Origin: Timema cristinae
Taxonomy: Eukaryota > Arthropoda > Insecta > Phasmatodea > Timematidae
Direction: 5' to 3'
DNA: 64,000 nt
Assembly: GCA_039000515.1 (NCBI GenBank)
Contig: JBCFYV010000012.1
Coordinates: 125,556,132 to 125,620,131, forward strand
Positions 1 through 12,986 of this stretch are shown piece after piece (the first letter of the stretch is position 1; every line of letters begins with the position of its first letter). The translations under genes were made by a program, and so were the position numbers. Under the pieces are notes generated by a model. The model was not told where the DNA came from. It ran no database searches and saw nothing but the letters and a program-made list of their open reading frames with translations.

Positions 1-245
1 TTGCCTTCCACACTGAATTTCTATGAGCCAGAGTGAAAGAACATACCAATTTTCCCATAACTTTCAGGGTTCTTTTACATGCCAAAATGTATACAGGGCC
101 GACGGCCTCCGGAGGAAGTTGTGCTGCGGATTTTTATCACTCAAGAAGAATCCGTCGACCCCGGCTGGGTTTGAATCTACTAACATCGGGTCCTGAGGCG
201 AGCACTTTACCCCAAGACCCCCCCCCCCCCCCCCCCCGAGTCAAC
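1..245 (-). mobile_element. tRNA-headed SINE (family 2), minus orientation
   Basis: Read on the minus strand, about 236 to 160 gives GGTCTTGGGGTAAAGTGCTC, a box A-like stretch, followed by a GATTCAAACCC box B-like stretch. The same head occurs in minus orientation at 17167-17265. A long poly-C run (about 219-237) lies at its head end. The left side is cut by the window edge or decayed. Confidence 0.45.
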
Positions 246-1000
246 CTTCTCATTATTAACAATTGTATCCGTAGGAAAGCAAACAACAAATATGAAACTT
301 GTGAGTTCAAAACAACAGCTGCAAGATGTCACTAGTAGAGTGTTTGTTAAATTAAAAATAGGTTGTGTGAGATTTATAACCCAATAGAAAGCTCACTGTA
401 AAATTCTCCTGGATTTCGAACAATTAATCCCAGGTGCCCAATTATGTGCGGCAATTTAAAAGAATTATATTTAAAAACTTTCTTAATCCGGGCCAGTTAC
501 TGGGACAAATGTCGGCCCGCATGATCTAATCTTACATGAACGAGGAAGGTGTGATGCTTCCATCCAGAATGTATTCTTGCCCCAACTGTTCCCCGATCAA
601 CGCGTGAACATCCGTCACGTGGCCTTGTTTAGCGAAACTCCTTTTGACACCAAACTTGTGGTTACCACTCATTGCCATCGGGACGACGTCACAGAGTCAT
701 GTTCACTGGATTGGGGGTGAGTCATATGACTCGGCACTCCAGGTTCCAACGGTCTCAATGAGTCATTCTTGTCCTTCGCTGGAAATATTGGAGGAACTTT
801 TATTTTATTAGCATTACATTTTACCAAACAATATTTTGTACCTAATATTCTTGAATAGATTTGTAAACATTGTCATATTTAAAGATTTTTTTCCTCTTAA
901 TTTATCAACGGAAAAGTGCGAGGGAGTGATCTACAATATCAACAAGCACTGCACGTATGCTGGGTAATGAAGGAACGGGATGAAAGCAGAATCGACGTGG
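246..1000. other. Intergenic stretch, no gene seen
   Basis: No supported coding segment. It contains a short GC-richer block (about 530-780) with E-box and AP-1/CRE-like sites, described separately, in otherwise AT-rich sequence. Confidence 0.5.
616..767. promoter_or_regulatory. Cluster of CRE/AP-1-like sites with a perfect palindrome
   Basis: CACGTG (616-621), GACGTCA (685-691), GAGTCAT (694-700), the 14-base palindrome GAGTCATATGACTC (719-732) and TGAGTCATT (759-767) lie within about 150 bases. These match consensus sites of bZIP factors (AP-1, CREB) and an E-box. No transcription start is visible nearby, so function is inference. Confidence 0.35.
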
Positions 1001-1009
1001 CAAAATTTG

Positions 1010-1490
1010 ACAGGAGGAGAAATGAGAGAGGAAGAGGAATAGTAGAGGAAGAGACAGGCCAGGAGAGAGAAGACACGACTAAGGTGGTATGGCCATGTGA
1101 GAGGAATGGAGAGAGTAAGAGAAATAGTAGAGGAAGAGACAGGACAGGAGAGAGAAGACACGACTAAGGTGGTATGGCCATGTGAGAGGAATGGAGAGAG
1201 TAACAGGAATAGTAGAGGAAGAGACAGGCCAGGAGAGAGAAGACACGACTAAGGTGGTATGGCCATGTGAGAGGAATGGAGAGAGTAAGAGGAATAGTAG
1301 AGGAAGAGACAGGACAGAGAAGGGAATATGGCTATGTGAGGAGAATAGAGAGGGAAAGGATGCTCAAGAGGATGTTGGATATGTAGGTGAGAGAGTGAGA
1401 GGAGGGAGCGAAAGTGGAGGAGGAGGAATGAGAGAGGAGAGGCTTCGTAGACAGACAGAAGTGATGAGTGAGGAGAGAATGAGAGGAGAG
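1010..1490 (+). repeat. 85-bp minisatellite derived from a non-LTR retrotransposon 3' end
   Basis: About 3.5 copies of an approximately 85-bp unit (starts near 1036, 1121, 1207, 1291) run into a purine-rich tail. One frame of each unit reads RWYGHVRGMERV, and the last degenerate copy reads YVRRIEREGMLKRMLDM. These resemble the C-terminal RLRWYGHV-RM...KRML block of endonuclease-reverse-transcriptase retrotransposons. The open frames here are by-products. Confidence 0.65.
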
Positions 1491-1536
1491 ATGAGATGTT
1501 GAGATTGTGAGATGTGATGAGAGAGATGAATGATGA

Positions 1537-1577
<41 letters not shown>

Positions 1578-1592
1578 GATGAGATGATGATG

Positions 1593-1653
<61 letters not shown>

Positions 1654-1675
1654 TGATGATGATGATGATGATGAG

Positions 1676-1712
<37 letters not shown>

Positions 1713-1756
1713 TGATGATGATGATGTGATGATGATGATGATGATGATGAGAAGAA
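1491..1756. repeat. GAT/ATG trinucleotide microsatellite
   Basis: Nearly uninterrupted ATG repeats with a few single-base slips (for example around 1577-1594, 1650 and 1670). The frames open on the minus strand are poly-His/poly-Ser/poly-Ile products of the repeat, not genes. Confidence 0.95.
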
Positions 1757-3008
1757 GAAATTTGTCAATGGAAAATATGTTCAATCAGATTTGAATTTAT
1801 GTTAAATCGATAAACACACATTTCAGAGTTCAAGTTACAGAGCAAAATTTTGTTTCAAGCAAGAAATAGAACCTCTGAGTAATTTCATGTAGAATCAAAA
1901 TGTCACTGATAATTAAATATTTTCATCAAACTTGGTATTGGTTTACACGGCGGTGAAATCATACCAAGGTTTAACCATGTAGGTTTGGTAGCTTCTTTGA
2001 AGGGAGTTAGTGGTTATAGCAGGGGTCGTCAACCTACCCGCCAACAGTAACGCACTGACGACTTCAAGGGCACGCTGAACCATTTGAATACAAATAATAT
2101 AAACCCTTTACTTTTAAATAAAACCATTGATGTAATAATTTTAATAATGTGTTAAGTTTTAATGATTCAATTGTCTTGTTTAAAAATTTAGAAATAATGT
2201 CTTGAGAACTTAAAATTTTGTAAAACAAAGTGATAACTTTTGTATTTATTCTTATTTATCTGATTTATATTAAAATATTAAATATTCAAGAAACAGTAGT
2301 TATTTAATGTACTCGATTTAGAAACATGTTTTTACATTTACATTTTACAAGCTCAGCTTAAATTTGTTTTAATACTTGTAGAACTACTAGTTTAGTATGA
2401 AAATATAAATAATTTGGGTGTGCTTAGGATTGTTGGCACGCTGAGCAAGTTTGCAACATTACCTCGACACGACACTATTTAAAGGTTGCCAACCTGGGTT
2501 ATAGTTATTTTCCTAACACTAGCCACGTGGCTATTTACAATATTGTTTCAATATTTGGTTGTTTTAAAGATAAAGCTGTGAAAATTTGTGTATTTTGTAA
2601 TTTACCTGAGCTCTTGCCTTGTATATGAAAAGAAAATTGTTTCTCTCTCGCATGGTGAAACATGTGCAGCTAAATTTTGTTTTTAATGTCTGAACTTTCA
2701 AAATATAAGTATTTTTTAGTCCTGCGCTGCAACATATAATCTATTTTTATAAAAGTGGTAACCTAACTTGTCACTATGTAAGATATTCGACTGTACTTCC
2801 TTCCCTTGTCACATTGCCCAATCTGGGTTTTATGCGTTACTCGGTAATTTTTTTTACTCCCATCTAAGTGACTTATGAATAAAAGATAAATATCTTGTTT
2901 GTCCATTATCCAGCCCAACCTTTCCCAAACTCTTCGAGTTGCGGACCGATTTTTCAGTAAATATTTCCTCGTAACCTGCAAAATATTTATGATGAATTGT
3001 ATGCATTA
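1757..3008. other. AT-rich intergenic stretch
   Basis: No coding evidence and no clear element. Around 2020-2490 the words cacgctgagcaa and gttgccaacctgggttatag resemble decayed dispersed repeats, but I cannot assign a family. Confidence 0.4.
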
Positions 3009-3219
3009 TCTTGGTGGTCTAGGGGTAAGATGTCAGACCTCTGTGCTAGGGGTCCGGGGTTCAATCCTCAGTCCCGGCACAGATTTATCTGATTACCAAA
3101 CCCTTCCTTCACCTCTGACAAGACGTGTATTAATCACAACTTGTGAATGTGTGGAATACCAGCCCTCCACCGTGGTTCGGATCCCACTTTAAACTGTAGG
3201 TCCTCCATTTAATGCGGTG

Positions 3220-3268
<49 letters not shown>
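3009..3268 (+). mobile_element. tRNA-headed SINE (family 1), internally deleted
   Basis: The head has TTGGTGGTCTAGGGGTAAG (box A-like) and GGGTTCAATCC (box B-like), then the family body, including AGATTTATCTGATTACCAAA and CCTTCCTTCACCTCTGACAA, and ends in about 17 AAT units. The segment between the CTCCATTT block and the GCGGTG block, present in full copies at 13918 and 55311, is missing. Confidence 0.85.
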
Positions 3269-3270
<2 letters not shown>

Positions 3271-3660
3271 GAAATATCAAATTCAATGGAAGGCCACTCT
3301 GATAAACTGATTAATACCAGGAAAGCTTTCTTTGAATTAAAATATTGCATCCTTTGCAGATGGAGGATATTGCTCAAAAACAACCAAACTTTGTCCTTCA
3401 TTTCAACAAGTTGATTCAAAACCTTCCCTCTTGATGGCTATAGGACCTTGCAATGTAATAGTAGATACTCATTATCACTTCTCATTTCTTTGCGTAAAGC
3501 AGTAAACATTCTAGAATTCAGGAGTTAGAGCTTATAGGAGTTTACGAACTTAACACATTTTTGTGCACCTGTGTGCATTGTTTACACATCTGATGCCTCT
3601 CTGTGGATGCTACAATGCACCCACACGCAGTCCTGTGCTTCCATGTAACCCTCGGGAAAT
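3269..3660. other. Intergenic spacer, nothing recognised
   Basis: No gene or element that I can name. It ends at the border of the 37-bp array. Confidence 0.4.
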
Positions 3661-5690
3661 GTAGGCCTACGGGAGCTCGCCATTGCTACCTGACAGTACC
3701 TACCTACAGGAGCTCGCCATTGCTACCTGACGCTACCTACCTACAAGAGCTCGCCATTGCTACCTGACAGTACTTACCTACAGGAGCTCGCCATTGCTAC
3801 CTGACGCTACCTACCTACAAGAGCTCGCCATTGCTACCTGACAATACCTACCTACAGGAGCTCGCCATTGCTACCTGACAATACCTACCTACAGGAGCTC
3901 GCCATTGCTACCTGACGGTACCTACCTACAGGAGCTCGCCATTGCTACCTGACAATACCTACCTACAGGAGCTCGCCATTGCTACCTGACGGTACCTACC
4001 TACAGGAGCTCGCCATTGCTACCTGACAATACCTACCTACAGGAGCTCGCCATTGCTACCTGACGGTACCTATCTACAGGAGCTCGCCATTGCTACCTGA
4101 CAGTACCTACCTACAGGAGCTCGCCATTGCTACCTGACGGTACCTACCTACAGGAGCTCGCCATTGCTACCTGACAATACCTACCTACAGGAGCTCGCCA
4201 TTGCTACCTGACGGTACCTACCTACAGGAGCTCGCCATTGCTACCTGACAATACCTACCTACAGGAGCTCGCCATTGCTACCTGGCGGTACCTACCTACA
4301 GGAGCTCGCCATTGCTACCTGACAATACCTACCTACAGGAGCTCGCCATTGCTACCTGACAATACCTACCTAAAGGAGCTCGCCATTGCTACCTGACGGT
4401 ACCTACCTACAGGAGCTCGCCATTGCTACCTGACAATACCTACCTACAGGAGCTCGCCATTGCTACCTGACGGTACCTATCTACAGGAGCTCGCCATTGC
4501 TACCTGACAGTACCTACCTACAGGAGCTCGCCATTGCTACCTGACGGTACCTACCTACAGGAGCTCGCCATTGCTACCTGACAGTACCTATCTACAGGAG
4601 CTCGCCATTGCTACCTGACGGTACCTATCTACAGGAGCTCGCCATTGCTACCTGACAGTACCTATCTACAGGAGCTCGCCATTGCTACCTGACAGTACCT
4701 ATCTACAGGAGCTCGCCATTGCTACCTGACAGTACCTACCTACAGGAGCTCGCCATTGCTACCTGACAGTACCTATCTACAGGAGCTCACCATTGCTACC
4801 TGACAGTACCTATCTACAGGAGCTCGCCATTGCTACCTGACGCTACCTACCTACAAGAGCTCGCCATTGCTACCTGACAATATCTACCTACAGGAGCTCG
4901 CCATTGCTACCTGACAATACCTACCTACAGGAGCTCGCCATTGCTACCTGACAATACCTACCTACAGGAGCTCGCCATTGCTACCTGACGCTACCTACCT
5001 ACAAGAGCTCGCCATTGCTACCTGACAATACCTACCTACAGGAGCTCGCCATTGCTACCTGACAGTACCTACCTACAGGAGCTCGCCATTGCTACCTGAC
5101 AATACCTACCTACAGGAGCTCGCCATTGCTACCTGACGGTACCTATCTACAGGAGCTCGCCATTGCTACCTGACAGTACCTACCTACAGGAGCTCGCCAT
5201 TGCTACCTGACGGTACCTATCTACAGGAGCTCGCCATTGCTACCTGACAATACCTACCTACAGGAGCTCGCCATTGCTACCTGACGGTACCTATCTACAG
5301 GAGCTCGCCATTGCTACCTGGCAGTACCTACCTACAGGAGCTCGCCATTGCTACCTGACGGTACCTACCTACAGGAGCTCGCCATTGCTACCTGACGGTA
5401 CCTACCTACAGGAGCTCGCCATTGCTACCTGACGGTACCTACCTACAGGAGCTCGCCATTGCTACCTGACGGTACCTACCTACAGGAGCTCGCCATTGCT
5501 ACCTGGCAGTACCTACCTACAGGAGCTCGCCATTGCTACCTGGCAGTACCTACCTACAGGAGCTCGCCATTGCTACCTGACGGTACCTATCTACAGGAGC
5601 TCGCCATTGCTACCTGACGGTACCTACCTACAGGAGCTCGCCATTGCTACCTGACGGTACCTACCTATGGGAACTCGACATTGCTACCTA
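3661..5690. repeat. 37-bp minisatellite, about 55 copies
   Basis: The unit contains ACAGGAGCTCGCCATTGCTA followed by CCTGAC and a variable CAGTA/CGGTA/CAATA then CCTACCT. Spacing of GAGCTC is exactly 37 bases where checked (3673, 3710). Variants (aat, agt, ggt, gct) alternate in blocks, suggesting multi-unit duplication. The outer units are diverged. No open frame of interest. Confidence 0.97.
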
Positions 5691-7040
5691 ATCCTACATG
5701 TTTCATTCAATGCCAATTAAATTATATCATTATAAAATTGAATTAAACTTTCTTCAGCTGCTGTTCTTGTTTGCAAAGGAAACATTATTCAAGATTATTA
5801 TCTTTATGAGCATATAAGTTACTATGGATCAAATTAAATTTGCATTTTCTGCTTTTTGTACTTTGTCTATTTTTTTTCATTTAAGTGTAGTATAATCTTG
5901 AATTTGGCTAATGAAGATATTTTCAAGATTTTTCGCTATCATCAATTCTAAGTTTCTGTGAAATGAAAACATGCTCTTTTGGATTTATTCTTAAACTCTG
6001 AATATTATTTTAAAAGCAGGAAAAATAAATTTTGAAGTATTATTGAGTTTAACTTTCATGAAACCAAATTAAAATATATCATGAATCTTTTATCTCTCTA
6101 AACTATGGAACAAATTCAACTTTAAATAAAATGACTATAATATATTATAGCAATTCCAACAGATATCACTGGCTTACTTGAACTGGCAAGTTTTAAAAGC
6201 ATCATACATTTTTTCTTTGCCAGTGAACAACTTTAAACCCAACATACAAAAATTATGTAAAGTTTTTGACCACCTACCCTCTATGATTGAAATATATCTT
6301 CAACACTGTAAAATACCTCATCTAAGTCTCATTCCTATCTACTTGCTTTCAATCACCATTATTATAATACATCTATTCCCAGTAAACCATTTAGAATCCA
6401 TTATTATTTCCCCGTATATACCTACATATATTGTTTATTATTGTGATAGTGTTTAATTTACTGCAACTTTTATTTTTATCCCAAAGTACTTTCTTATTAA
6501 TTATTTGCTTATGTTATTTTTCTTTTCTTTTTATATACTTATTTCTATTTTTAGTGTTTATCTCACATTTATGTATAAAATATATTTATCTATATTATCA
6601 CACATTTTTCAAAATTATCTTAACTGTAAAATTGTAATGATACTGCTCTCTTTTATGTTTTATGTATTATGTTTAAAAAAAAGTTTGGTTTTGGTTGTTA
6701 ATCTTTATTTCATGATAAAATATTCATAATGCTTCTTAATCTTTTAAACTTTAAACCAATGTAAACTTTCAATTTCTGTAAATCCATAGTCCTAAAAATG
6801 AGCCCTAGCTCTTTGGATCATGTAATTAATTATCAAATAAAATAAAATATTTTCATGTGAAGAGACAAGACATATTCATAGTCTTTAAATATGAATTACT
6901 CTTTCTTATTGGTGATATAAATTAAATCCTTCACTAAACTGTACATTTTGATTTACAAGAATCTACACCAGTAAAATTGTTCTTTATTTGAGGTATTTAA
7001 TGTGCACATTCTAAACGTTCTAATTATATCAGCACATGAT
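5691..7040. other. AT-rich intergenic stretch
   Basis: Low-GC sequence with only short chance frames rich in Ile, Phe and Tyr. Nothing is recognised. Confidence 0.4.
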
Positions 7041-7135
7041 AATTTCTATGAGCGAGAGTGAGAGGGAACATGAGGCTGATGACAATCATCAGATCTTGAG
7101 GCAATCACTTTACCTCAAGACCATTGTGGTCAGAC
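7041..7135 (-). mobile_element. Decayed SINE fragment (family 2)
   Basis: It shares TCTATGAGC-AGAGTGA with the start of the window and, in reverse, a CTTGAGGTAAAGTGATTGCC box A-like stretch. Strongly diverged. Confidence 0.35.
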
Positions 7136-7916
7136 ACCTTAACCAAGTTTAAGTTTTAAAAAATATTGTAAATACCCTCATGAAATAAATGCAAAAGCCA
7201 TTACTCTCTTTGAAATCCTATATCTCAGGAAATTTACCTATAAGAATACAACTTGATACTATTTCATAGCGGTAGAAACGTTACAAATTACTATCAACAA
7301 AAAGGAATTGCCCAAAGTTATGTGAAAATCTTATAATGGGACATTGAAATGACAAACTCGTATATTTATGATATAAAATTATGTTTCAAATTGTGTACAA
7401 AAACGTACTGATTGCCATCCTGAAACTGTTACAAATGACCAATCTTTATAAATAATATTAAAATTCGAGTATAGTACAAAGAAAAGGAATACCAATGCCA
7501 TGCTACATTGCTATGACAGCATATAAAAAAAATGTACTCGTACCGGTAATTAATGGCATAATAGAACTTGACTGAAAGTAGCAGCAAAAGAATTTTGATT
7601 CGGCCAGTTCATAGTAATATTGTTGCAGGCCAAATCATGATTATAAATTGTGATTACAATTCATTATATTTTTGACGTCCATTATGGAACTGCCAAAGTT
7701 TGTAACAACAATAGCCAATATTCCCAACACAAAGATTATAATATTTTCTACAATATTAGCACGAACTAAAAAGTTTGACTTAAAACACCTCGTTTCATTT
7801 GTGATCTTTTATGTTGGGGATCAAAAGATGACGCTAAATATTAAACCACCAGGGGTCGCAATGTCACTGCGTCTTATTACTAGTTCGGTTATACGCTAAG
7901 TTTATATTCATAGTTT

Positions 7917-10316
7917 TGAGGGGACTGAAATGTATCCACTCTGAATGGTTTCCATTAAGCCTTTTCTCAAAGAAGCAACATAAATGAAAATTCTAATATG
8001 TATCCACTATAATTATCTGCATTATAATCACTAAATCCTGAATTGTATCCACTTTGAATGGTCTTCATTCATACAGTTTTCAAATACATTGCTTTATTAA
8101 AATTCGAGAATTCTATCCACTTGCATTATATTCAGCAAATCCTGTATTGTATCAACTCTGAATGGTCTCCATTTAGACAGTTTTCTAATACATTACTTTC
8201 GTAAAAATCCTTAAGTGTATCCACAAATGGCAGGCATTTGTCAAAATTATATCATTAATTCAGTACAATATTTTCAATCGTTTCAAAGTGTTTGGAAGTT
8301 TAACGGAGTCTTTTATTCTTGTACTGAAATTAAATTTAATACGTGAAGAGAGTTTGGTAGTGAAACAAGTTCAATTTATATTACAAGTATTGTATAATGT
8401 TCCTGAAATTTTAATGTTCAATTACATATTAATTTGCAAACATTGCTTTTGTTTTGTAAACGTAACAAAATGTTTTAAAAAAATTTACAAACCTTAGTCG
8501 AGTGGGGGTGGCGTAATGGGCAAGGAGTGAGTGGGAATTTCCATCCGTGAAAATAATCATCCTCCTCTCACCCGAATGGAATAAACTCACCTTCTCTCAT
8601 AGAAGAAACTAGCCCCTCTCTAGATTTATTTAACGTACCTATGATATTCTCAAATGTTAAGCTGAAAATGAGTTTGCATAAAATTCCAAATAACTTCAAA
8701 ATATAGACTGAGTCATCCAATTTTCAAAAATTTAGAAGCGAAAGCTCATTCCATTTAGTTACGAGTAATTTCATTTCTAAAAAAAAATCCGGGCAAAGAG
8801 TAATCGAAATAGCTCCTAGACGCATCTGATTTTCTAAACATTTCCATGTTAGGACCACTTCAAATATCTTTTAGAGGTATCTAACTATTACAATTTCCAG
8901 GGATAAACTATTGCAAATGGCTTATGAGAGCATTCAATTGTTCCGTATGTTCCTAGCAGACGAACCGATTGAATAATTGAACTTCAAGTTTAGGTAGATT
9001 GCAAATGGTGTGTTCATATCCCATCAGCATTAGCATATAGAGGTCACTGTGCCTAGGACACAAACACATAATAGAAACAGACTCCCAACCTTACCGGGAT
9101 TTCACTACACTCCTTTTGCCAGCTTGAATCCTCAACACCAAGCCTCACTAGTTTCAGTGATGGGTGATAATAGGACTGAACGTAGCGATTCTAGTGTTGA
9201 AGGAATAAAGCTGGAAAAATGATCCCAACCATTTAACCTGGAGGCTGAGTGTCTGGCTATATTATTTGTCTGTGGCCTAGGTCGTGTACAAACCACTGTT
9301 ATCAACTCACATTACCAAACTCCCGCTAGAAGACAACAAAAGGGTTTCCTTTTCCTCTAGATTGGATTTGATTAAAGCGAGTCTTTCAATTCTATTTTTT
9401 TTTTAACACAGAGCTATAGCCTATTGGTAAAGTAAATAAAAGCTTTGCCTCTTTTTAGTAATTGAAGTCAATATATTTTCAAAATATATTAGCCTGAAAA
9501 AATCTGACACAAGATAAATTAATATTCTAGTAAATATTGCAATCTTTAAAGAGAGAGATAATACTTCATTCTTCTCCAAATACTTTTAGAGCCCACCTGA
9601 AAAGAGAATCAGTCAATCAAATTAATTGGATTACAAATGGAATTTTGAAGCATCTTCTATGAAATACAAAGAGAAAGTGACCATTGATAATAAAAATATA
9701 AAGGGATTGTTAGTTGATTGATATCTATAAAATGATATACGGTAATATCTATAAACTAACACAAACCATTTTGACTACAAACAATGTTTTTTCAAGGTGT
9801 TTTAAATGTTAATTAGCTTAATTGGTGTTGCCCTACAATACTTTTATTTGTTAAATTAAATAAAAATATTTACAATTTAACTATTTATATGGAATTAAAT
9901 AACATACGGGGTTGAAAAAAAATTATATCCTGCTGCACTCTACCGGAGTGTGAAAAGCTCATATACTAAGTCAGTTTAAAGTTTATTCAGTAAGACTTAA
10001 GATTTAAAGTCCGCCATTTGTGGATACAATTCAGGAATTTTATTGAAGCAATTTATTTGAAAACTGTCTGAATGAAGACAATTCAGAGTGGATTCATTTC
10101 AGAATTTAGTGGATATAATGCAGCTAATTCAATTAACGATTTTTATTAAAGCTATTTATTTAAGAAATGCCTGATTGGAGACCATTCAGAGTGGATACAA
10201 TTACAGGATTTAGTTGATATAATGAAAATAGATACAATTCAGGATTTTTACTAGAGTTGTTTATTTGAAAACTATCTGAATGGAGACCTTTTATGGTGTA
10301 TATAATTAAGCTACCC
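7917..10316. mobile_element. Foldback-type element with about 310-bp inverted arms
   Basis: The left arm (about 7917-8234) and right arm (about 10010-10316) are reverse complements of each other with indels: the left starts GGGGACTG and the right ends CTACCCC; the inner borders are GTATCCACAAATGGCAGG and its complement around 10010-10027. Each arm is itself made of diverged direct repeats (TGTATCCACT-TGAATGGT-TCCATT). The 1.8-kb middle has no coding sequence. No target-site duplication is certain. Confidence 0.7.
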
Positions 10317-12937
10317 CATATTTATAGATGCATAATATAAAATCAATGGACAATAGACTAATACAATGTTCAAGTAGGTAGTTTACTATAAGCATACAAA
10401 TGTAAACGTTTTTACAGTAAGTCAGTGACTGAAAGACACTTGTGTGAAAACTAGGACCTTTAACTTAGTATGCCAATGTTTTATAACAAAAGGCTAGGGA
10501 ATTTTAAAATTTAACTATCTAGAGGAGAAAATAAAATTCTATGCTTTTAATCAACCTTCGGGACCAATTTATTATCAGCAAGTTTTGTATAAATTCATGT
10601 AAATATTTAGGGCGGTGAATCAATATTCTCAAGATATATTCAATAGGATTGGGTATTTTATTAAAATATAAAAAATGTATTACCCAATACACTGTTGCCA
10701 AGAGTATTGAGAGCTAATTTTTCTAAGGGATCCACTAAGCTAATATTTTTTTTATACTTATGTCTAAAACCTTAGGGGTCTCATCAAATTTCAGGGTGGA
10801 GGGGTCCGGTTACACCCTTTATAAGCCCTACCTACAGTATATATTGATATTAAGCTTAACTAAGACCGGCAGTGGCTTCAACTATACAATGATCTTACGA
10901 ACTTCCAGCATACACCTTCGATAAACTGTTTCTTTCCCTTTTCCCGGGAAGTATTCAAAATGTCTAGGAAGTGCCTACAAGCAGCTGCATTATGTATAGG
11001 AACGCCTCATAACATAATAGCGTTAACTAGAATCTTAGTCACAACGGCCATTTTAGTACACAGCTGCTACAATTGTCATGGTTAGGATGTCACATGTGTT
11101 ATGTTTGCGTTTTATTATTTTTATTTGTATATAAGGTACACAATACACACTTGATTATTAGTTTTATTTGTATATAAGGTACACAATACACACTTGATTA
11201 TTAACAAAAAAAAGCCTCTTCTCCTTCTCTGCACTTAAATATATATATATATTATATCACTCACAATATTTATAACTGCCCTAGTCATGTGACTCAACTA
11301 CTCTAGTCAAATATATTATTTATATGCTTAACATTTTATAATATACAATAGCATGTGTATTTAAAACCTAATCAAAGTCTGATGAGGCAGACTATTGCTC
11401 GATTTCTTTCCATTGTATTTGGTGTAATTAATTATATATTTTTCTCCTGTAAATTTTATGTGCATTCTCGTCTTTTCCCAAAATGTGTAAAATCCGGCTG
11501 AAGTTTCATAATTGTTTAAGCAGGTTAAATTTAATTAAACAGACAATTCGTTAACCATGAAAGGTAGCAAGCTTACCTTGCTTGTTTTTATTATGATGCG
11601 GGTTATTTAATAAGGCCATACTGAAGATGATAAAGACAAGACTATAATCTTTCACCTTAAATGTAGTATAAATAATAAATCACTGGGCATGCACTTTGTG
11701 TAGTGTATCAGACATAATTATGGTGATAGAATTTACAAAGTGGTCTAAGCTTATACCATCGCTAAATGACAACAAGGACTTGTTTTCACATGATAGTGAC
11801 ATAATAGCCACTTTGTTCATTATAAAGGTTTTTTTTAAATAATTTATAACGTTATTGTTTGCTTGTATTTGACTATGGTTATGATTATCAATTATAATAT
11901 GTTTAATATCATTGTCTCGTGTTTCTAGAAATAGTTTTAGATAGCTGGAACGGCTGTGACGTATTTGTATGTAAGACCTAGGTATCGGGTTTGGGTTGGC
12001 ATAAAGAGGCGGGAGGGAGAGTGAAAGAAAGCAAGTAGGTAAGAGTATTACTCAAGAGTCCATTTGAATGGATTTTTGCAGCCAATTTGGAATCTGCATT
12101 TAAACCGTGTTTTATTATTTTGTCAATAATCTGTTAACTATATCAAAAGGCCATTAAAATAATTATATATATATTACTGTGTTTTATGCTGTATCTGATA
12201 GTAAAGGAAATCCCCCTTGCTTAAAGTAATTCACAAACTGCTGATTGCTTTTTAATAAAGAAAATTTGAAACTAAACAGTACTGTGATGCTTACTAGATT
12301 AGAGTACGTCATATTATATGCATTGTGTAGCTTCAAATAAATCATTAACATTTAGGTATACAAATTAGTTAATACAAAAATACTGGTGAAAATGGACATT
12401 TTTTTTTTATTAACTAATGCATATGTTTAGATATTAGTCACACCATTTCAGCGTGCTTGTGCAAAGGTTTGTCCTCTTAGCTTTCATTTGAAACAAATGA
12501 TGAGGCTTCGTTTACACTCTTCCTATAAAGAATATAAACTGAACTGCACATGATTACCAGATGAAACACAATAATAGTGTCCTCATCTTGCCTTATTACG
12601 TTTTATTTCCTTCTCTCAACTCCTATCCACGCTATCAGTATTTGAGGCTGATTGGCCAAACCCAATTTGGCATTATTGACTATGATTCTGAGCGTGAATA
12701 TACTATGATTTCAAGTAGCCTTAACTTTTATTTTCTTTGTTAGTAAAACACTGTAGAGTAGAATATTCACAAACGGCGTTCGGTATAGCTTGCACACATA
12801 CGGGTTCACACCAAAGAGATAGAAATATATGTTTTTAATTCGTATTTAGCGGGTAATTTCATAATATTTATCAACTCGAGGGACTTTGGTATTATGAGTT
12901 GACTAAACTGATTGCAGTTTTTACCCCGGTGTTCATC
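10317..12937. other. Intergenic stretch upstream of SMG6 exon 1
   Basis: AT-rich with no recognised gene. It holds a 42-bp tandem duplication (11120-11204) and a TA run (11237-11250). I see no clear TATA or initiator site that can be tied to exon 1. Confidence 0.4.
11120..11204. repeat. Two-copy 42-bp tandem duplication
   Basis: TTTATTTGTATATAAGGTAC and the following ACAATACACACTTGATTATTA occur twice in a row with almost no change. Confidence 0.85.
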
Positions 12938-12986
12938 ATGGCGAACATTGACAAAGGACGCGACAAGTGGCGAAATTATTCTCAAG
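12938..12986 (+). CDS. SMG6: SMG6 exon 1 (probable first coding exon)
   Basis: A short open segment starts with ATG and reads MANIDKGRDKWRNYSQ, ending CAAG before a GTAACC donor. It ends in phase 1, and exon 2 begins with the GT that completes a glycine codon and stays open (NAED, then MRGRREK). The segment is richer in CG than its AT-rich surroundings. No known domain is present. The join over a 10-kb intron rests on phase and splice sites only. The alternative is translation starting at the ATG at 23042 in exon 2, with a non-coding first exon. Confidence 0.55.

Noticed and set aside
1332..1784. Poly-Ser/His/Ile frames on the minus strand
   Set aside because: Products of the GAT microsatellite.
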